Assembly: GCA_035306605.1 (NCBI GenBank)
Contig: DATGNR010000047.1
From: Xanthomarina sp035306605
GTDB lineage: Bacteria > Bacteroidota > Bacteroidia > Flavobacteriales > Flavobacteriaceae
Direction: 5' to 3' (one strand)
DNA: 64,000 nucleotides
The translations under genes were made by a program, and so were the position numbers. The notes under the pieces are model-generated. The model was not told the DNA's origin. It made no database searches and saw only the letters and a list, made by a program, of their open reading frames with translations. Positions 28,755 through 38,126 of this stretch are shown here, piece by piece (the first letter of the stretch is position 1; each line of letters begins with the position of its first letter).

Positions 28755-28840
28755 TTAGTATTAAGTAACGAAGATTAGAAGTTTTTAGATTGGAGAAGAA
28801 AAACAAGAAATTACTAGAATTATTCCGTTTAATTTAAGGT

Positions 28841-29242
28841 TTAGTTGTACTGCACCTTAAAAATATCTATTAATACATCTGGTGGAACAACTTTATTAGG
28901 AAAGCTCTCCATTAAATAAAAAACCTTATTGATAGATTCGTGACCTAAACCCATTCGAATTCCGTAGTTAAAGAGCTTTACTCTTTCTTTATCCGTGTGT
29001 TCATCACTAATATTCATTAATAAAACCAATCTATGAAATTGCACAATCCGCTCACTGTGAGATTTTAATGGAAAATAACATATAGGGTGATCTATCAAAT
29101 AGTCGAAGTCTTCTCTAGAAACTCCAAGCTGCTTAGCAATTGCAATTAAAAAAGTATATTCAATTGGCTTTAATTCGTTTTCGCTTTTTGCAAATGAAAT
29201 CATTTCAGACAAAAGGCTTAATTTTTCAACTCTGTTAATCAT
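28841..29242 (-). CDS. TerB-like small helical protein
   Basis: A 133-residue, mostly helical protein. EKLSLLSEMISFAKSENELK, YTFLIAIAKQLGVSREDFDY and LNI-type later helices match the general layout of the TerB (tellurite resistance B-like) fold, with an acidic metal-binding helix pair. It lies tail to tail with uvrB, and homologues in related genomes seem often to sit beside uvrB, but I cannot confirm a functional link. It has no signal peptide. The biochemical role is unknown; tellurite resistance should not be assumed. Confidence 0.75.
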   Translation of the reverse strand: MINRVEKLSLLSEMISFAKSENELKPIEYTFLIAIAKQLGVSREDFDYLIDHPICYFPLKSHSERIVQFHRLVLLMNISDEHTDKERVKLFNYGIRMGLGHESINKVFYLMESFPNKVVPPDVLIDIFKVQYN

Positions 29243-29468
29243 TTTTACGGATAGATTAATAGTTACCTTATAAAGATACTTATAAACAATATTTAATAAT
29301 CCATGATAATTTGTAACTTGTCGAAAAATTATGTGCGATATATCGTTAATATATTACATTAATCCTGTTTATTTAACAAATAACTGATTGTCAACACCTT
29401 GCAAAGAAAGAAATTATCTCATTGATAGTTTCAATTTTAGAAGAAAACAAAACAACAAATTTCCGTAT

Positions 29469-29738
29469 ATGACTAATAATGACATATTTAAAAAACTAAG
29501 AGTCGCTTTACAGCTTAGAGATGACGAAATAGTAAAAATTTTAGAATTAGTAGATTTTAGAATTACTAAAAGTGAATTAGGTGCTTTTTTTAGAAAAGAA
29601 GATCATCCAAAATATATGGAATGTGGCGACCAAATTCTTAGAAATTTTTTAAATGGTTTGGTAATTCATCTTCGCGGACCTATGCCTAAAAAAGCCGAGA
29701 AGAAACCAATGATAGATAAAAAATTAAAGAAAGATTAA
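29469..29738 (+). CDS. DUF1456 family protein (single-repeat YehS-like)
   Basis: An 89-residue protein with the DUF1456 pattern MTNNDIFKKLRVALQLRDDE, KILELVDFRITKSELGAFFR, EDHPKYMECGDQILRNFLNG. E. coli YehS has two copies of this unit; here there is one, followed by a lysine-rich tail. I chose ATG 29469. A TTG at 29388 would add 27 residues unlike the family. The function of the family is unknown. A terminator hairpin follows at 29775-29808. Confidence 0.85.
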   Translation: MTNNDIFKKLRVALQLRDDEIVKILELVDFRITKSELGAFFRKEDHPKYMECGDQILRNFLNGLVIHLRGPMPKKAEKKPMIDKKLKKD

Positions 29739-29774
29739 ATTACATAGTTTTAAACTAGAACTTTAACATAAACA

Positions 29775-29808
29775 AAAAGAGCAACTTTAAATTAAAGTTG
29801 CTCTTTTT
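29775..29808. terminator. Bidirectional terminator between DUF1456 and sucC
   Basis: The arm AAAGAGCAACTTTA pairs with TAAAGTTGCTCTTT around a three-base loop, with A-run before and T-run after, between convergent genes. Confidence 0.85.
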
Positions 29809-29846
29809 TATTGATATACTCTTGGATTAACCTTGAGTAAAATTTA

Positions 29847-31040
29847 TTACTTACTTAGTACTTTTTGTACTTTATCTGCAGCTTCTTGGAACTCTGTAGC
29901 ACTTAATACATCTAAACCAGAATTATCAATTAATTCTTTAGCGATGTCTGCATTCGTTCCTTGTAAACGTACAATAATTGGCACATTAATATTACCCATA
30001 TTTTTGTATGCATCTATAACTCCTTGAGCTACACGATCGCAACGTACAATCCCACCAAAAATATTAATTAGAATAGCTTTTACGTTCGGGTCTTTTAAAA
30101 TAATTTTAAAAGCAGCTTCAACTCTAGCAGCATCTGCAGTTCCACCAACATCTAAAAAGTTAGCTGGCTCTCCTCCTGCTTGTTTAATTAAGTCCATTGT
30201 TGCCATGGCAAGCCCAGCTCCATTAACCATACATCCAACGTTTCCGTCTAAATCTACATAGTTAAGACCTAAAGCACCTGCTTCAACTTCAATTGGATTT
30301 TCTTCACGTAAATCACGTAAATCGATATAATCTTTATGTCTGAATAGTGAATTATCGTCAATGGTTACCTTAGCATCCACTGCCATAATTTTATTATCGC
30401 TAGTTTTTAAAACTGGGTTGATTTCAAATAAAGAAGCGTCAGATGCTACATAAGCTGTATAAAGATTAGTAACAAACTTTGTCATTTCTTTAAAAGCCAC
30501 TCCTTCTAAACCTAAGTTAAAGGCAACACGTCTTGCTTGGAAAGGCATTAACCCTACAGAAGGATCTACTTCCTCAGTAAAGATTAAATGTGGAGTTTCC
30601 TCAGCAACAGTTTCAATATCCATTCCACCTTCTGTAGAATACATAATCATATTACGTCCAGAAGCACGGTTTAATAATACAGATATATAAAACTCACTTG
30701 TTTCACTTTCTCCAGGATAGTAAACATCTTCAGCAACTAGTACTTGGTGTACTTTTTTACCTTCAGCAGATGTTTGAGGCGTAATTAAGTTCATGCCTAT
30801 AATTTGCCCAGCAATTGTTTCAACCTCTTGTAGGTTTTTAGCAAGTTTAACACCTCCACCTTTACCACGTCCACCAGCGTGAACTTGGGCTTTAATTACA
30901 TGCCAGCTAGTACCGGTCTCTGCAGTTAATTGTTTTGCTGCAGCAACAGCTTCTTGAGCACTTTTTGCAACAACACCACGCTGAATACGTACGCCAAAAC
31001 TGGCTAATATGTCTTTTCCTTGATATTCGTGTAAATTCAT
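29847..31040 (-). CDS. sucC: Succinyl-CoA ligase (ADP-forming) subunit beta
   Basis: A 397-residue subunit of the TCA cycle enzyme that interconverts succinyl-CoA and succinate with ATP formation. It begins MNLHEYQGKDILASFGVRIQ, has the ATP-grasp region (VIKAQVHAGGRGKGGGVKL), the Mg-binding LFEINPV and VDAKVTIDDN segments, and the C-terminal domain GGTADAARVEAAFK, ILINIFGGIVRCDRVA. I chose ATG 31040 because the seven residues from 31061 (MTTKLIK) precede the conserved N-terminus. The alpha subunit gene is not in the window. A promoter box lies at 31100-31107. Confidence 0.97.
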   Translation of the reverse strand: MNLHEYQGKDILASFGVRIQRGVVAKSAQEAVAAAKQLTAETGTSWHVIKAQVHAGGRGKGGGVKLAKNLQEVETIAGQIIGMNLITPQTSAEGKKVHQVLVAEDVYYPGESETSEFYISVLLNRASGRNMIMYSTEGGMDIETVAEETPHLIFTEEVDPSVGLMPFQARRVAFNLGLEGVAFKEMTKFVTNLYTAYVASDASLFEINPVLKTSDNKIMAVDAKVTIDDNSLFRHKDYIDLRDLREENPIEVEAGALGLNYVDLDGNVGCMVNGAGLAMATMDLIKQAGGEPANFLDVGGTADAARVEAAFKIILKDPNVKAILINIFGGIVRCDRVAQGVIDAYKNMGNINVPIIVRLQGTNADIAKELIDNSGLDVLSATEFQEAADKVQKVLSK

Positions 31041-31099
31041 CTTTATTAATTTAGTTGTCATTCCCTTTACAAAAGGAAACTCTTAAATCTATTGTGGTG

Positions 31100-31107
31100 C
31101 AAAAGTA
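31100..31107 (-). promoter_or_regulatory. Promoter box for sucC
   Basis: Minus-strand TACTTTTG, an exact TAnnTTTG match, about 60 bases before ATG 31040. Confidence 0.5.
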
Positions 31108-31224
31108 AACAACCTATTGCTTTTTACCAATAATTTTATTGATGATTATTCTGATTTCATTAAATATATTTTGTTATTCAATTATGTGATAATTATTAAA
31201 ATTAAAATTCTCATAACTCAAAAA

Positions 31225-31247
31225 AGCGTCTCCTAAATTGAAACGCT
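31225..31247 (-). terminator. Terminator after the type A T9SS cargo gene
   Basis: On the minus strand, AGCGTTTC and GAGACGCT pair (one G-T or mismatch) around AATTTAG and are followed by TTTTTT, 29 bases after the stop at 31276. Confidence 0.7.
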
Positions 31248-31275
31248 CCTATTTCTTTAAAACCGGGTATTAATT

Positions 31276-32286
31276 TTATTTTTTCAAGAACTTTTTAGTG
31301 TAAACACCATTATCAGTGGTAATATTTGCGATATAAATTCCTGCTTGCAAATTAGACACAGAAATTGAAGCGAAGCTCTCATTAATAGTTAAAATCCTTC
31401 TTCCACTGATATCTGTTATAGTCGCATAACGAATGGGATTATTTTGATTAATACTAATGTTTACTACATCTTCAACTGGATTAGGTATTAATTTTATATC
31501 TGTACTTGTAACCTGATTATTTGAAATGCTTAACGGACTAGACAAGAAGCTTTCCATAATAGTTGTAGTTTCATTTATACCTGCTAAAGAAACCAAAACA
31601 TGAACGGTACTTGTTCTGAAAATTAAAGTTCCGTCATTAGCATCGTAATAGTAATAACTTATTTGCTCCACTGTCCCCACATTTGGAATCATATACGTAA
31701 GGTTTAAATTTTGAACTATTTTCAACCTTGTTACCGCTCCACTATATGCCCCTTCTCCAAGATCGTTTATATTTAGTGTGCCATAAGCATCTGCAATTGT
31801 ATTAATTGTTCCCGAAAAAGCACCAGTATAGGTGTCGAAATTAAATGTTCCAGCAACAGCATCGGAATTCGGGGAATTATAATTTAAAGGAAAAGTACCA
31901 ATTACAGCATTATTTGAAGCATAATTTAACAATAATCCAGCAGATTCTGCAGCAGTTAATGACACTTGTCCTGCCACATTTCTACTAAAGATTTTACTTG
32001 AAGCACCTGTTACATTTTCAGTAATTGTAAGAACCGATGTCGTACCTGGATATGTTATTAGTTCACCACTAGATGGATTTGAATAAGTATCTAAAGAAGT
32101 GTCTACAGGTGATAAGTTGGTAAAATTCCATGTTAAATTGGCTCCACTTGCACTTTGGTCTACAGCTGTGGAAGATGTTACAACAGCAAAACTAGACTCC
32201 GGTAAACTATAAAAAGAATTTATAGGTGTTTGCCCAAAAGTAAACACTGTAAATAACATAAATAAGAAAGGTAATTTTGTCTTCAT
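31276..32286 (-). CDS. Secreted protein with type A T9SS sorting domain
   Basis: A 336-residue protein with a signal peptide (MKTKLPFLFMLFTVFTFGQ) and a threonine- and serine-rich beta-type central region without a recognised domain. The C-terminal type A sorting domain (Por secretion tail, TIGR04183; about 262-336) reads KLIPNPVEDVVNISI, ATITDISGRRILTI, SNLQAGIYIANI and ends KFLKK. The sorting domain directs export through the outer membrane by T9SS and is usually cleaved. The gene is monocistronic, with a promoter box at 32303-32310 and a terminator after it. The function of the mature part is unknown. Confidence 0.87.
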   Translation of the reverse strand: MKTKLPFLFMLFTVFTFGQTPINSFYSLPESSFAVVTSSTAVDQSASGANLTWNFTNLSPVDTSLDTYSNPSSGELITYPGTTSVLTITENVTGASSKIFSRNVAGQVSLTAAESAGLLLNYASNNAVIGTFPLNYNSPNSDAVAGTFNFDTYTGAFSGTINTIADAYGTLNINDLGEGAYSGAVTRLKIVQNLNLTYMIPNVGTVEQISYYYYDANDGTLIFRTSTVHVLVSLAGINETTTIMESFLSSPLSISNNQVTSTDIKLIPNPVEDVVNISINQNNPIRYATITDISGRRILTINESFASISVSNLQAGIYIANITTDNGVYTKKFLKK

Positions 32287-32302
32287 AAGTAATGGTTTTA
32301 AT

Positions 32303-32310
32303 CAAAACTA
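32303..32310 (-). promoter_or_regulatory. Promoter box for the type A T9SS cargo gene
   Basis: Minus-strand TAGTTTTG, an exact TAnnTTTG match, 16 bases before ATG 32286. Confidence 0.5.
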
Positions 32311-32536
32311 TCAAAAACACTTTCTTATGAACAAAAATCAAGTTTATTGTTAAAAATTAACGATAAAGTGCTGATATTTTTTAAATATTTTTAAAATTTC
32401 ACTGTTAATTCTTAATAAAAATTAATATTTTAACTATTTATCCACTTAATTAAATTTCTAAAAATCACAAGTCTCAGCTTTTTTTTTAGTATCTTTAAAT
32501 TCTCCTAAGGTCTTTATTAATAGCATTAAAAGACCC

Positions 32537-34555
32537 ATGAAAACTATTAGAATCAAGTTATTCAAGTTTTTCAACACACCATGCAAATGCTGTGACCCAA
32601 TAAACACATACTTCACTCATTCGACTTTTAACTTTATTACCTCCAAATTTTATCTAGTCATTTTATTTGCATTATTCACACATTCTTTTCTTGGTCAAAA
32701 CAACAAAATAGACAGCTTATCTATTGTTCTAAAAAACACAAACAATAATAAAAACAAACTAAACATTTTAAGTGATTTAACTTTAATAGCCTCTCAAACA
32801 GACTTAGAAAAAGGCTTGTTATATGCAAGACAAGGTGTCAAAATTTCTGAAAACACAAAAAACTCCCAATGGCAACCAAGGTTTTATGAAATGCAAGGCA
32901 GGATACACGCAAATCTTCTAGAACTGGATTCTGCTACTTATTATTTTAGTAATGCCTTAAAAGGCTACACCGACATTAATGACAAAAAAGGACAAGCAAC
33001 TACTTATTTTAAAATTGGTTGGATTCACAAAAAAAAAGGAGAACTAAACGAAGCTCTGAAGGTCGACTTAGCAGCTCTGAAACTCATGGAGTCAATCAAC
33101 AATAAAGAGGGAATTGCTGGAGCTTACAGTCGTATTTCTGAAGATTTAAGAACTCAAGAACGATTTAGCGAAGCTTTAGAATACGCATTAAACACCATAG
33201 CCTTATGTAAAGAAAATCAATTAAATAATGAATTGGTATACGCCTACACAGCTGCAGGAGACAGCTATATCTCTATAGGCAACAACAAGGAGGCATATTC
33301 CTATTTTAATAAGGCATTAAATTTAGCCACAGCTTTAAAATTTTCAACATTCGATATATTAAACTTCTCTAACAATCGAGCAAATGCACTTAAACGCCTT
33401 GGAAAATATAAAGAAGCTAAAAGTGAATACGAAAGCGCCCTAGCCAAAGCAAAAGAAGTAAACTATGAGAATGGTTTTTATGTAATAACCGCAAATTTAG
33501 GTGAAGTAAACCTATTATTAGGGAATTATAATGAAGCCTTAAAATACCAACTTCAAACAGTTGCCCTTCAAGAAAAAAATAAAGATGTTTCTAACCTAAC
33601 GGAAAATTATGATCATGTTAGTACTATTTACGAAAAACTAGGCAACTACCCAAAAGCATTGGAGTATGAAAAAAAAGCAAGAGTTATGAGGGATAGTATC
33701 GTATCTATGGAAAGCGATAAAGCCATGTCTAAATTATTAACTCAATACGAAGCTGTTAAAAAAGAAGAGACTATTGCTAACCAAGAAGCAAAAATATCAC
33801 ATCAAAAGAAAATAGAAATTCTATACATAGCCATTGCTAGCTTAGCCATAATAAGTTTAATTGGCATGTTTTCTAGTATGAAAAACATCAGAAGAAAACG
33901 TAAAAAACTACAAATATTAAACAAAGAATTAGAGTTAAAGAATAAACAAAACGAATTATTACTTAAGGAAATTCATCATAGGGTTAAAAACAACTTGGAA
34001 TTAGTGAAAAGCTTAATTTCTTTACAAGCTTCACAACTACAAGATTCAGCCACCAAGGATGCTATGATAGCTAGTCAGAACCGGGTTGAGTCCATGGGGA
34101 TTATTCACCAAAAACTTTATCAAGGTGAAAATCTGGAAAGTATAGAAATGAAAGATTATTTTATCAATCTAAGCGAAGGAATTTTAGATACGTTTAACTC
34201 AGAAGATCGAGTGAAAATTGAATGTGTCATGGATCAACTGGAATTAGATGTAGACACAGCTGTTCCCATAGGCCTAATTGTAAACGAACTACTAACCAAT
34301 GCCTTAAAATATGCGTTTCCTAACAACCAAAAAGGCAATATCAAAATTAGTCTCCTTCGTGATAAGTCAGATATACTAACACTTAATGTTTCAGATAATG
34401 GCGTAGGAAAAACTCAAGATGCACCCCCAAAAGGAACAGGGTTTGGATGGCAATTAATTAATCTTTTAACTCAACAATTAAATGGAAAAATAGTAGAAAA
34501 CAATCTGAATGGCACGTCGGTATTATTTCATTTTAATTTAAATTCAACCGTATAA
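32537..34555 (+). CDS. TPR-repeat sensor histidine kinase (HisKA_2 type)
   Basis: A 672-residue membrane kinase. An N-terminal hydrophobic segment (about 36-53, ending FLGQ) exports the sensor region. Tetratricopeptide repeats fill about 85-400 (for example ATTYFKIGWIHKKKGELNEA, and YPKALEYEKKARVMRD near the end). One membrane helix follows (about 431-450, ILYIAIASLAIISLIGMF), then a short coiled coil and HisKA_2 with EIHHRVKNNLELVKSLISLQ, phospho-acceptor probably His480. The ATPase domain has the N-box IVNELLTNALKYAF, G1 VSDNGVG and G2 GTGFGWQLI. It is one base from the LytTR regulator gene, its likely partner. The signal is unknown; the TPRs suggest a protein or peptide partner. Confidence 0.92.
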   Translation: MKTIRIKLFKFFNTPCKCCDPINTYFTHSTFNFITSKFYLVILFALFTHSFLGQNNKIDSLSIVLKNTNNNKNKLNILSDLTLIASQTDLEKGLLYARQGVKISENTKNSQWQPRFYEMQGRIHANLLELDSATYYFSNALKGYTDINDKKGQATTYFKIGWIHKKKGELNEALKVDLAALKLMESINNKEGIAGAYSRISEDLRTQERFSEALEYALNTIALCKENQLNNELVYAYTAAGDSYISIGNNKEAYSYFNKALNLATALKFSTFDILNFSNNRANALKRLGKYKEAKSEYESALAKAKEVNYENGFYVITANLGEVNLLLGNYNEALKYQLQTVALQEKNKDVSNLTENYDHVSTIYEKLGNYPKALEYEKKARVMRDSIVSMESDKAMSKLLTQYEAVKKEETIANQEAKISHQKKIEILYIAIASLAIISLIGMFSSMKNIRRKRKKLQILNKELELKNKQNELLLKEIHHRVKNNLELVKSLISLQASQLQDSATKDAMIASQNRVESMGIIHQKLYQGENLESIEMKDYFINLSEGILDTFNSEDRVKIECVMDQLELDVDTAVPIGLIVNELLTNALKYAFPNNQKGNIKISLLRDKSDILTLNVSDNGVGKTQDAPPKGTGFGWQLINLLTQQLNGKIVENNLNGTSVLFHFNLNSTV

Positions 34556-34556
34556 A

Positions 34557-35300
34557 ATGAAAACACCACTAAAAATCCTAATAGTTGAAGACGAAATGAT
34601 TATTGCCGCAAATATTTCGTTGCAATTAACCTCGCTTGGTTACGATGTAATTGGAATTATACCCCGAGGGGAAGAAGCGCTTTTACACATTAAACAAAAC
34701 CAACCAAACATCATCTTATTGGATATTAATTTAAAAGGAAAATTAGACGGTATCGAAACTGCCCAATCCATGCAACAATCTTATAATATTCCAATAATTT
34801 ATTTAACCGCCAATGCAGATAGCATCCATTTTGATAGAGCTAAAGCCACCCATCCTTACGCTTTTATTTCTAAACCGTTTAAAAAACTAGATTTACAGCG
34901 CGCTATTGAATTAACGGAAAATCTTATAAAATCGAAAGAAAATGGAAACAATAACATTGGATTAGACCTTGAAGAACCATTAGTATTAAACGACTGTATT
35001 TTTGTACGCCATCATGAAAAAATGATCAAAATAAACATTAAAGATATATTGTACATTGAAGCAGAAAGGAATTATTGTCGCATCTATTCAAAAGGTAAAG
35101 AGTATTTATTAGTAACTACCTTAAAAGCTATTGACGAGAAGTTGCCTCAAGATCATTTTTTGCGAATCCATAGATCATTTATTGTAAATATATCTCAAAT
35201 AGATGAAATTGCTACTAGTCATGTAGTAGTTTCAAGAAAAGCCATCCCCATTAGTAAGCAATTAAAGTCTGAACTTCTAAAGCGTTTACATACAATTTAA
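34557..35300 (+). CDS. LytTR-family response regulator
   Basis: A 247-residue regulator. The receiver domain (1-125) has the acidic pocket ILIVEDEMII, phospho-acceptor Asp56 in NIILLDINLKGK, threonine in IIYLTANAD and lysine in AFISKPFKKLD. The LytTR DNA-binding domain (about 145-245) shows DILYIEAERNYCRIYSKGKE and FLRIHRSFIVNISQIDEI. It is encoded one base after the kinase stop codon, so the two form a co-transcribed pair. LytTR proteins bind imperfect direct repeats, but I could not define a target. The cassette at 35465-38996 on the same strand is a possible but unproven target. Confidence 0.93.
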   Translation: MKTPLKILIVEDEMIIAANISLQLTSLGYDVIGIIPRGEEALLHIKQNQPNIILLDINLKGKLDGIETAQSMQQSYNIPIIYLTANADSIHFDRAKATHPYAFISKPFKKLDLQRAIELTENLIKSKENGNNNIGLDLEEPLVLNDCIFVRHHEKMIKINIKDILYIEAERNYCRIYSKGKEYLLVTTLKAIDEKLPQDHFLRIHRSFIVNISQIDEIATSHVVVSRKAIPISKQLKSELLKRLHTI

Positions 35301-35464
35301 CCTCAACTCCTCCCTACAAATCATAAAGTTTTTAATAAGAAATTGTTTCGATAAAGAATAATAGCTTCTCGGACAAACATTCTTATTCTTCGTCCTAACC
35401 ACCTTTCAAACCCCTTATTTAATTACGAACTTAGTTATAGAAATTAACGAAAACAACTCGTAAT

Positions 35465-35911
35465 ATGAAAACTTCAAAACACATTATTGCCATCATTTTT
35501 GGGATAGTATTTTCCTCTTTTTCAAGTCATTCTCAAATCCAAAACAATGAAGTAATCGCTATTGAAGAAGTTTACAACCATATTATAATACATGAAGTTT
35601 CAGAAACAAAAGAATGTTGGCCAGAATCCCCAGACTGCTCAATTGTAGGAACAAATCAAGCAACCTCTATTTTCTTATTTAATTCTGCCATAGTAAAAAA
35701 CCTAATAACAGACTTTAAAATGAACTGGGAATTTGTGGTATTTAGCAATGTTAGAATTACAGAAATAGATAAAGAAAACATCTTAGTAACTGGGTTTTTA
35801 ACAGGAAAAAACTTTGAAAAAGGAATGGTTAACTATTTGGAATTTCAACACAATTGGATAATTCAAAATGGAATACCCATAAAAATAATTCAACAATCGA
35901 ACCCCAACTAA
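35465..35911 (+). CDS. Secreted protein of unknown function
   Basis: A 148-residue protein with a clear signal peptide (MKTSKHIIAIIFGIVFSSFS, cleavage probably after SHSQ). The mature part, about 120 residues, contains two cysteines (ECWPESPDCS) that could form a disulphide and an alternating beta pattern (MNWEFVVFSNVRITEIDKEN, ILVTGFLTG) resembling a small NTF2-like or lipocalin-like fold, without a firm match. It is followed by a hairpin terminator, so it is probably a single-gene unit. The function is unknown. Confidence 0.75.
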   Translation: MKTSKHIIAIIFGIVFSSFSSHSQIQNNEVIAIEEVYNHIIIHEVSETKECWPESPDCSIVGTNQATSIFLFNSAIVKNLITDFKMNWEFVVFSNVRITEIDKENILVTGFLTGKNFEKGMVNYLEFQHNWIIQNGIPIKIIQQSNPN

Positions 35912-35915
35912 TGAA

Positions 35916-35975
35916 AAGGCAAGTGGTAATCTAAAGAAGAAGAGTTATAAACGATTACCATCCGCCTTCTTTTTT
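35916..35975 (+). terminator. Terminator after the secreted protein gene
   Basis: AAGGC-AAG-TGGTAATC pairs with GATTACCA-TCC-GCCTT across a 20-base loop and is followed by CTTTTTT, directly after the stop at 35911. Confidence 0.65.
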
Positions 35976-36011
35976 AAACACAAATAATCTATTACATAAA
36001 TCATAAATATT

Positions 36012-36950
36012 ATGAAAAAAACAGGCATCATAGGAGGATCAGGTTTTATTGGAAGCCACATAACCAAAGTATTTCTAAATAAAGGTTATGACGTTAAGGT
36101 ATCCACTACTGATATTTCAAAAAAAGAAAAATATGAGCATTTAATGAACCTGAAGAATTCTGATCATTTATATCTAAGTGAACTTAAAATGGAGGATAAG
36201 TCTCTTTTGAAAGAATTTGTAAAAAACTGCGATATTATAATTCATAGCGGCACACCATTTCAATTGGATTTTAAAGATGCTCAAACAGAATTATTCGATC
36301 CAACTATAAAAGGAACTGAAAATTTCTTAGAAATAATAAAAGAAACACCTGGATTAAAAAAAGTGGTATTTATAGCCTCGGTGGCTGTATTTAACACCAA
36401 TTTTCCTTTACCCGTTAACGGCAAATCTGCCGACGAAACCTTTAGTGAAAACGACAAACCTTTTATAAGTAAAGAAAGTCATCCCTATGCTCAAGCCAAA
36501 TTTATGGCTCACCAAACAATAGAGCAGTTTATTACAAACAACCCTGATTTGGAAGTAGAAATTACTAGTGTTTCCCCTGTAATGGTGGCGGGAAACTCAT
36601 TATCAAAACGTGAGGACTCAACATCTACCAACCTGCAATTTTTAATTAAAAAGAAGCAAGCCCCAAACCCATTTATTCAATCACTATACGATTTGGATGT
36701 TGATTTTGCCATAGTTGATGTACGAGATGTGGCTAAAGCGGTATTTAACGCAGCTACCACTTCTGGTTTAAATGGAAAAAATTATTTATTAAGTAGCGAA
36801 ACTTATCCTGTATCAGATATTTCATTGATGTTAAATCGTAAAATGCCTAAAAACCCACCAAAAACTATTTATCAAAACCAAATGGCAAAAAATGATTTAG
36901 ACATGTCCTTTCGTGCAGTGAAAACAACTTTAAATAATTACTTAAATTAA
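36012..36950 (+). CDS. NAD-dependent epimerase/dehydratase family protein
   Basis: A 312-residue extended-SDR protein. It begins MKKTGIIGGSGFIGSHITKV with the GGxGFIG nucleotide-binding glycine motif and has the strand CDIIIHSGTPF, the serine-containing strand VFIASVAVF and the YxxxK-type motif HPYAQAKFMAHQ (about 157). It most resembles the dihydroflavonol reductase/aldehyde reductase branch rather than nucleotide-sugar epimerases. It is the first of three same-strand genes with an O-methyltransferase and a classical SDR, about 120 and 20 bases apart. A small-molecule reduction role is inferred; the substrate is unknown. Confidence 0.88.
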   Translation: MKKTGIIGGSGFIGSHITKVFLNKGYDVKVSTTDISKKEKYEHLMNLKNSDHLYLSELKMEDKSLLKEFVKNCDIIIHSGTPFQLDFKDAQTELFDPTIKGTENFLEIIKETPGLKKVVFIASVAVFNTNFPLPVNGKSADETFSENDKPFISKESHPYAQAKFMAHQTIEQFITNNPDLEVEITSVSPVMVAGNSLSKREDSTSTNLQFLIKKKQAPNPFIQSLYDLDVDFAIVDVRDVAKAVFNAATTSGLNGKNYLLSSETYPVSDISLMLNRKMPKNPPKTIYQNQMAKNDLDMSFRAVKTTLNNYLN

Positions 36951-37069
36951 TAGCTAAAAAAAGTTCATGCTTACTTTATTCCAATGTCTAAAAACAAATA
37001 AGCATCCTTAGTTTAAATAAAAACCATTATATAAAAACTCCTATAAATTATACTATAAACAATAAAATT

Positions 37070-38104
37070 ATGGAAACCACAATCATACAAGCTACTCCAA
37101 CAGCAATCCTTCAAACGGGTACTGGCTTTTGGGCTTCAAAAACCTTACTTACAGCAGTAAACATGGGTTTATTTACCCTTTTAGCAAATGGTGAAAAATC
37201 GGGCCAGAAGATTCAAGCTGAATTGAAACTACACAAAAGAAGTCTTTACGATTTTCTTGACGCCTTAGTTGCCTTAGGCTTCTTAATCCGATCAGGAATA
37301 AAAGAATCGGCCGTTTATAAAAATACTGAAGAGACAGATTTATTTTTAGACAAAAACAAACCCACTTATGTAGGCGGAATTTTAGAAATGGCAAACAACC
37401 GTTTATATCCATATTGGAACAATTTGGAAGAAGGACTTAAAACCGGTTTACCACAAAACGAAACCAAAAATAATGGACAATCAACATTTGATGCTATCTA
37501 TTCTAATCCTAAAAAACTTCGCGAATTCATTAATGCCATGGCTGGCGTGCAAACTGGCAACTTTATAACTTTTTCAAAAACTTTCAATTTTTCAAACTAC
37601 AAAACCCTTTGCGACATAGGTGGATGTGGTGGCCATCTTTCTATACATGTAGCTAGGACTAACCCTCATATACATTGTACTTCTTTTGATTTACCAGAGG
37701 TTAAACCAATTGCAACAGACATAATAAACTCCATGAACATGAGCGGAAACATTAAAGTAGTATCTGGCGATTTTTTTAAAGATGAATTCCCAAAAGCCGA
37801 CATCATCACAATGGGCAATGTGTTACACGATTGGGGAGAACAAGAAAAATTAACCTTAATAAAAAAAGCGTACAAAGCCTTACCTGCTAGTGGAGCCTTG
37901 GTAGTAATTGAAAACATTATAGATGATTCAAGAAGTAAAAATGCATTTGGATTATTAATGTCTTTAAATATGCTAATTGAAACAGAGCAAGGCTTTGATT
38001 TCACCTTTGAAGATTTCAACAGATGGACAAAAACAGCCGGATTTACTTCTACCACGTTAATGTCTTTAATAGGGCCGTCGAGTGCTTGCGTTGCTTATAA
38101 ATAA
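37070..38104 (+). CDS. SAM-dependent O-methyltransferase (acetylserotonin/caffeate OMT-like family)
   Basis: A 344-residue methyltransferase with the two-part layout of the O-methyltransferase family. An N-terminal winged-helix dimerisation domain (about 15-110; FWASKTLLTAVNMGLFTLLA, LYDFLDALVALGFL) is followed by a Rossmann SAM-binding domain. The SAM motif is LCDIGGCGGHLSIHVA (about 182), then TSFDLPEV, GDFFKDEFPKADIITMGNVL with HDWGEQEK, the likely catalytic histidine, and ALVVIENII. Such enzymes methylate hydroxyl groups of phenols, polyketides or similar small molecules. It lies between two reductase-like genes, which suggests a small tailoring or detoxification cassette. Confidence 0.88.
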   Translation: METTIIQATPTAILQTGTGFWASKTLLTAVNMGLFTLLANGEKSGQKIQAELKLHKRSLYDFLDALVALGFLIRSGIKESAVYKNTEETDLFLDKNKPTYVGGILEMANNRLYPYWNNLEEGLKTGLPQNETKNNGQSTFDAIYSNPKKLREFINAMAGVQTGNFITFSKTFNFSNYKTLCDIGGCGGHLSIHVARTNPHIHCTSFDLPEVKPIATDIINSMNMSGNIKVVSGDFFKDEFPKADIITMGNVLHDWGEQEKLTLIKKAYKALPASGALVVIENIIDDSRSKNAFGLLMSLNMLIETEQGFDFTFEDFNRWTKTAGFTSTTLMSLIGPSSACVAYK

Positions 38105-38126
38105 TTAATTAAAAAAACAGAATAAT

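Noticed and set aside
28841..29242. Annotating the gene next to uvrB as tellurite resistance or an excinuclease subunit
   Set aside because: It only resembles the TerB fold in layout, and lying beside uvrB gives no evidence for excinuclease activity.
29388..29468. Longer DUF1456 protein from a TTG start
   Set aside because: The 27 extra residues do not resemble the family and the conserved N-terminus starts at the ATG at 29469.
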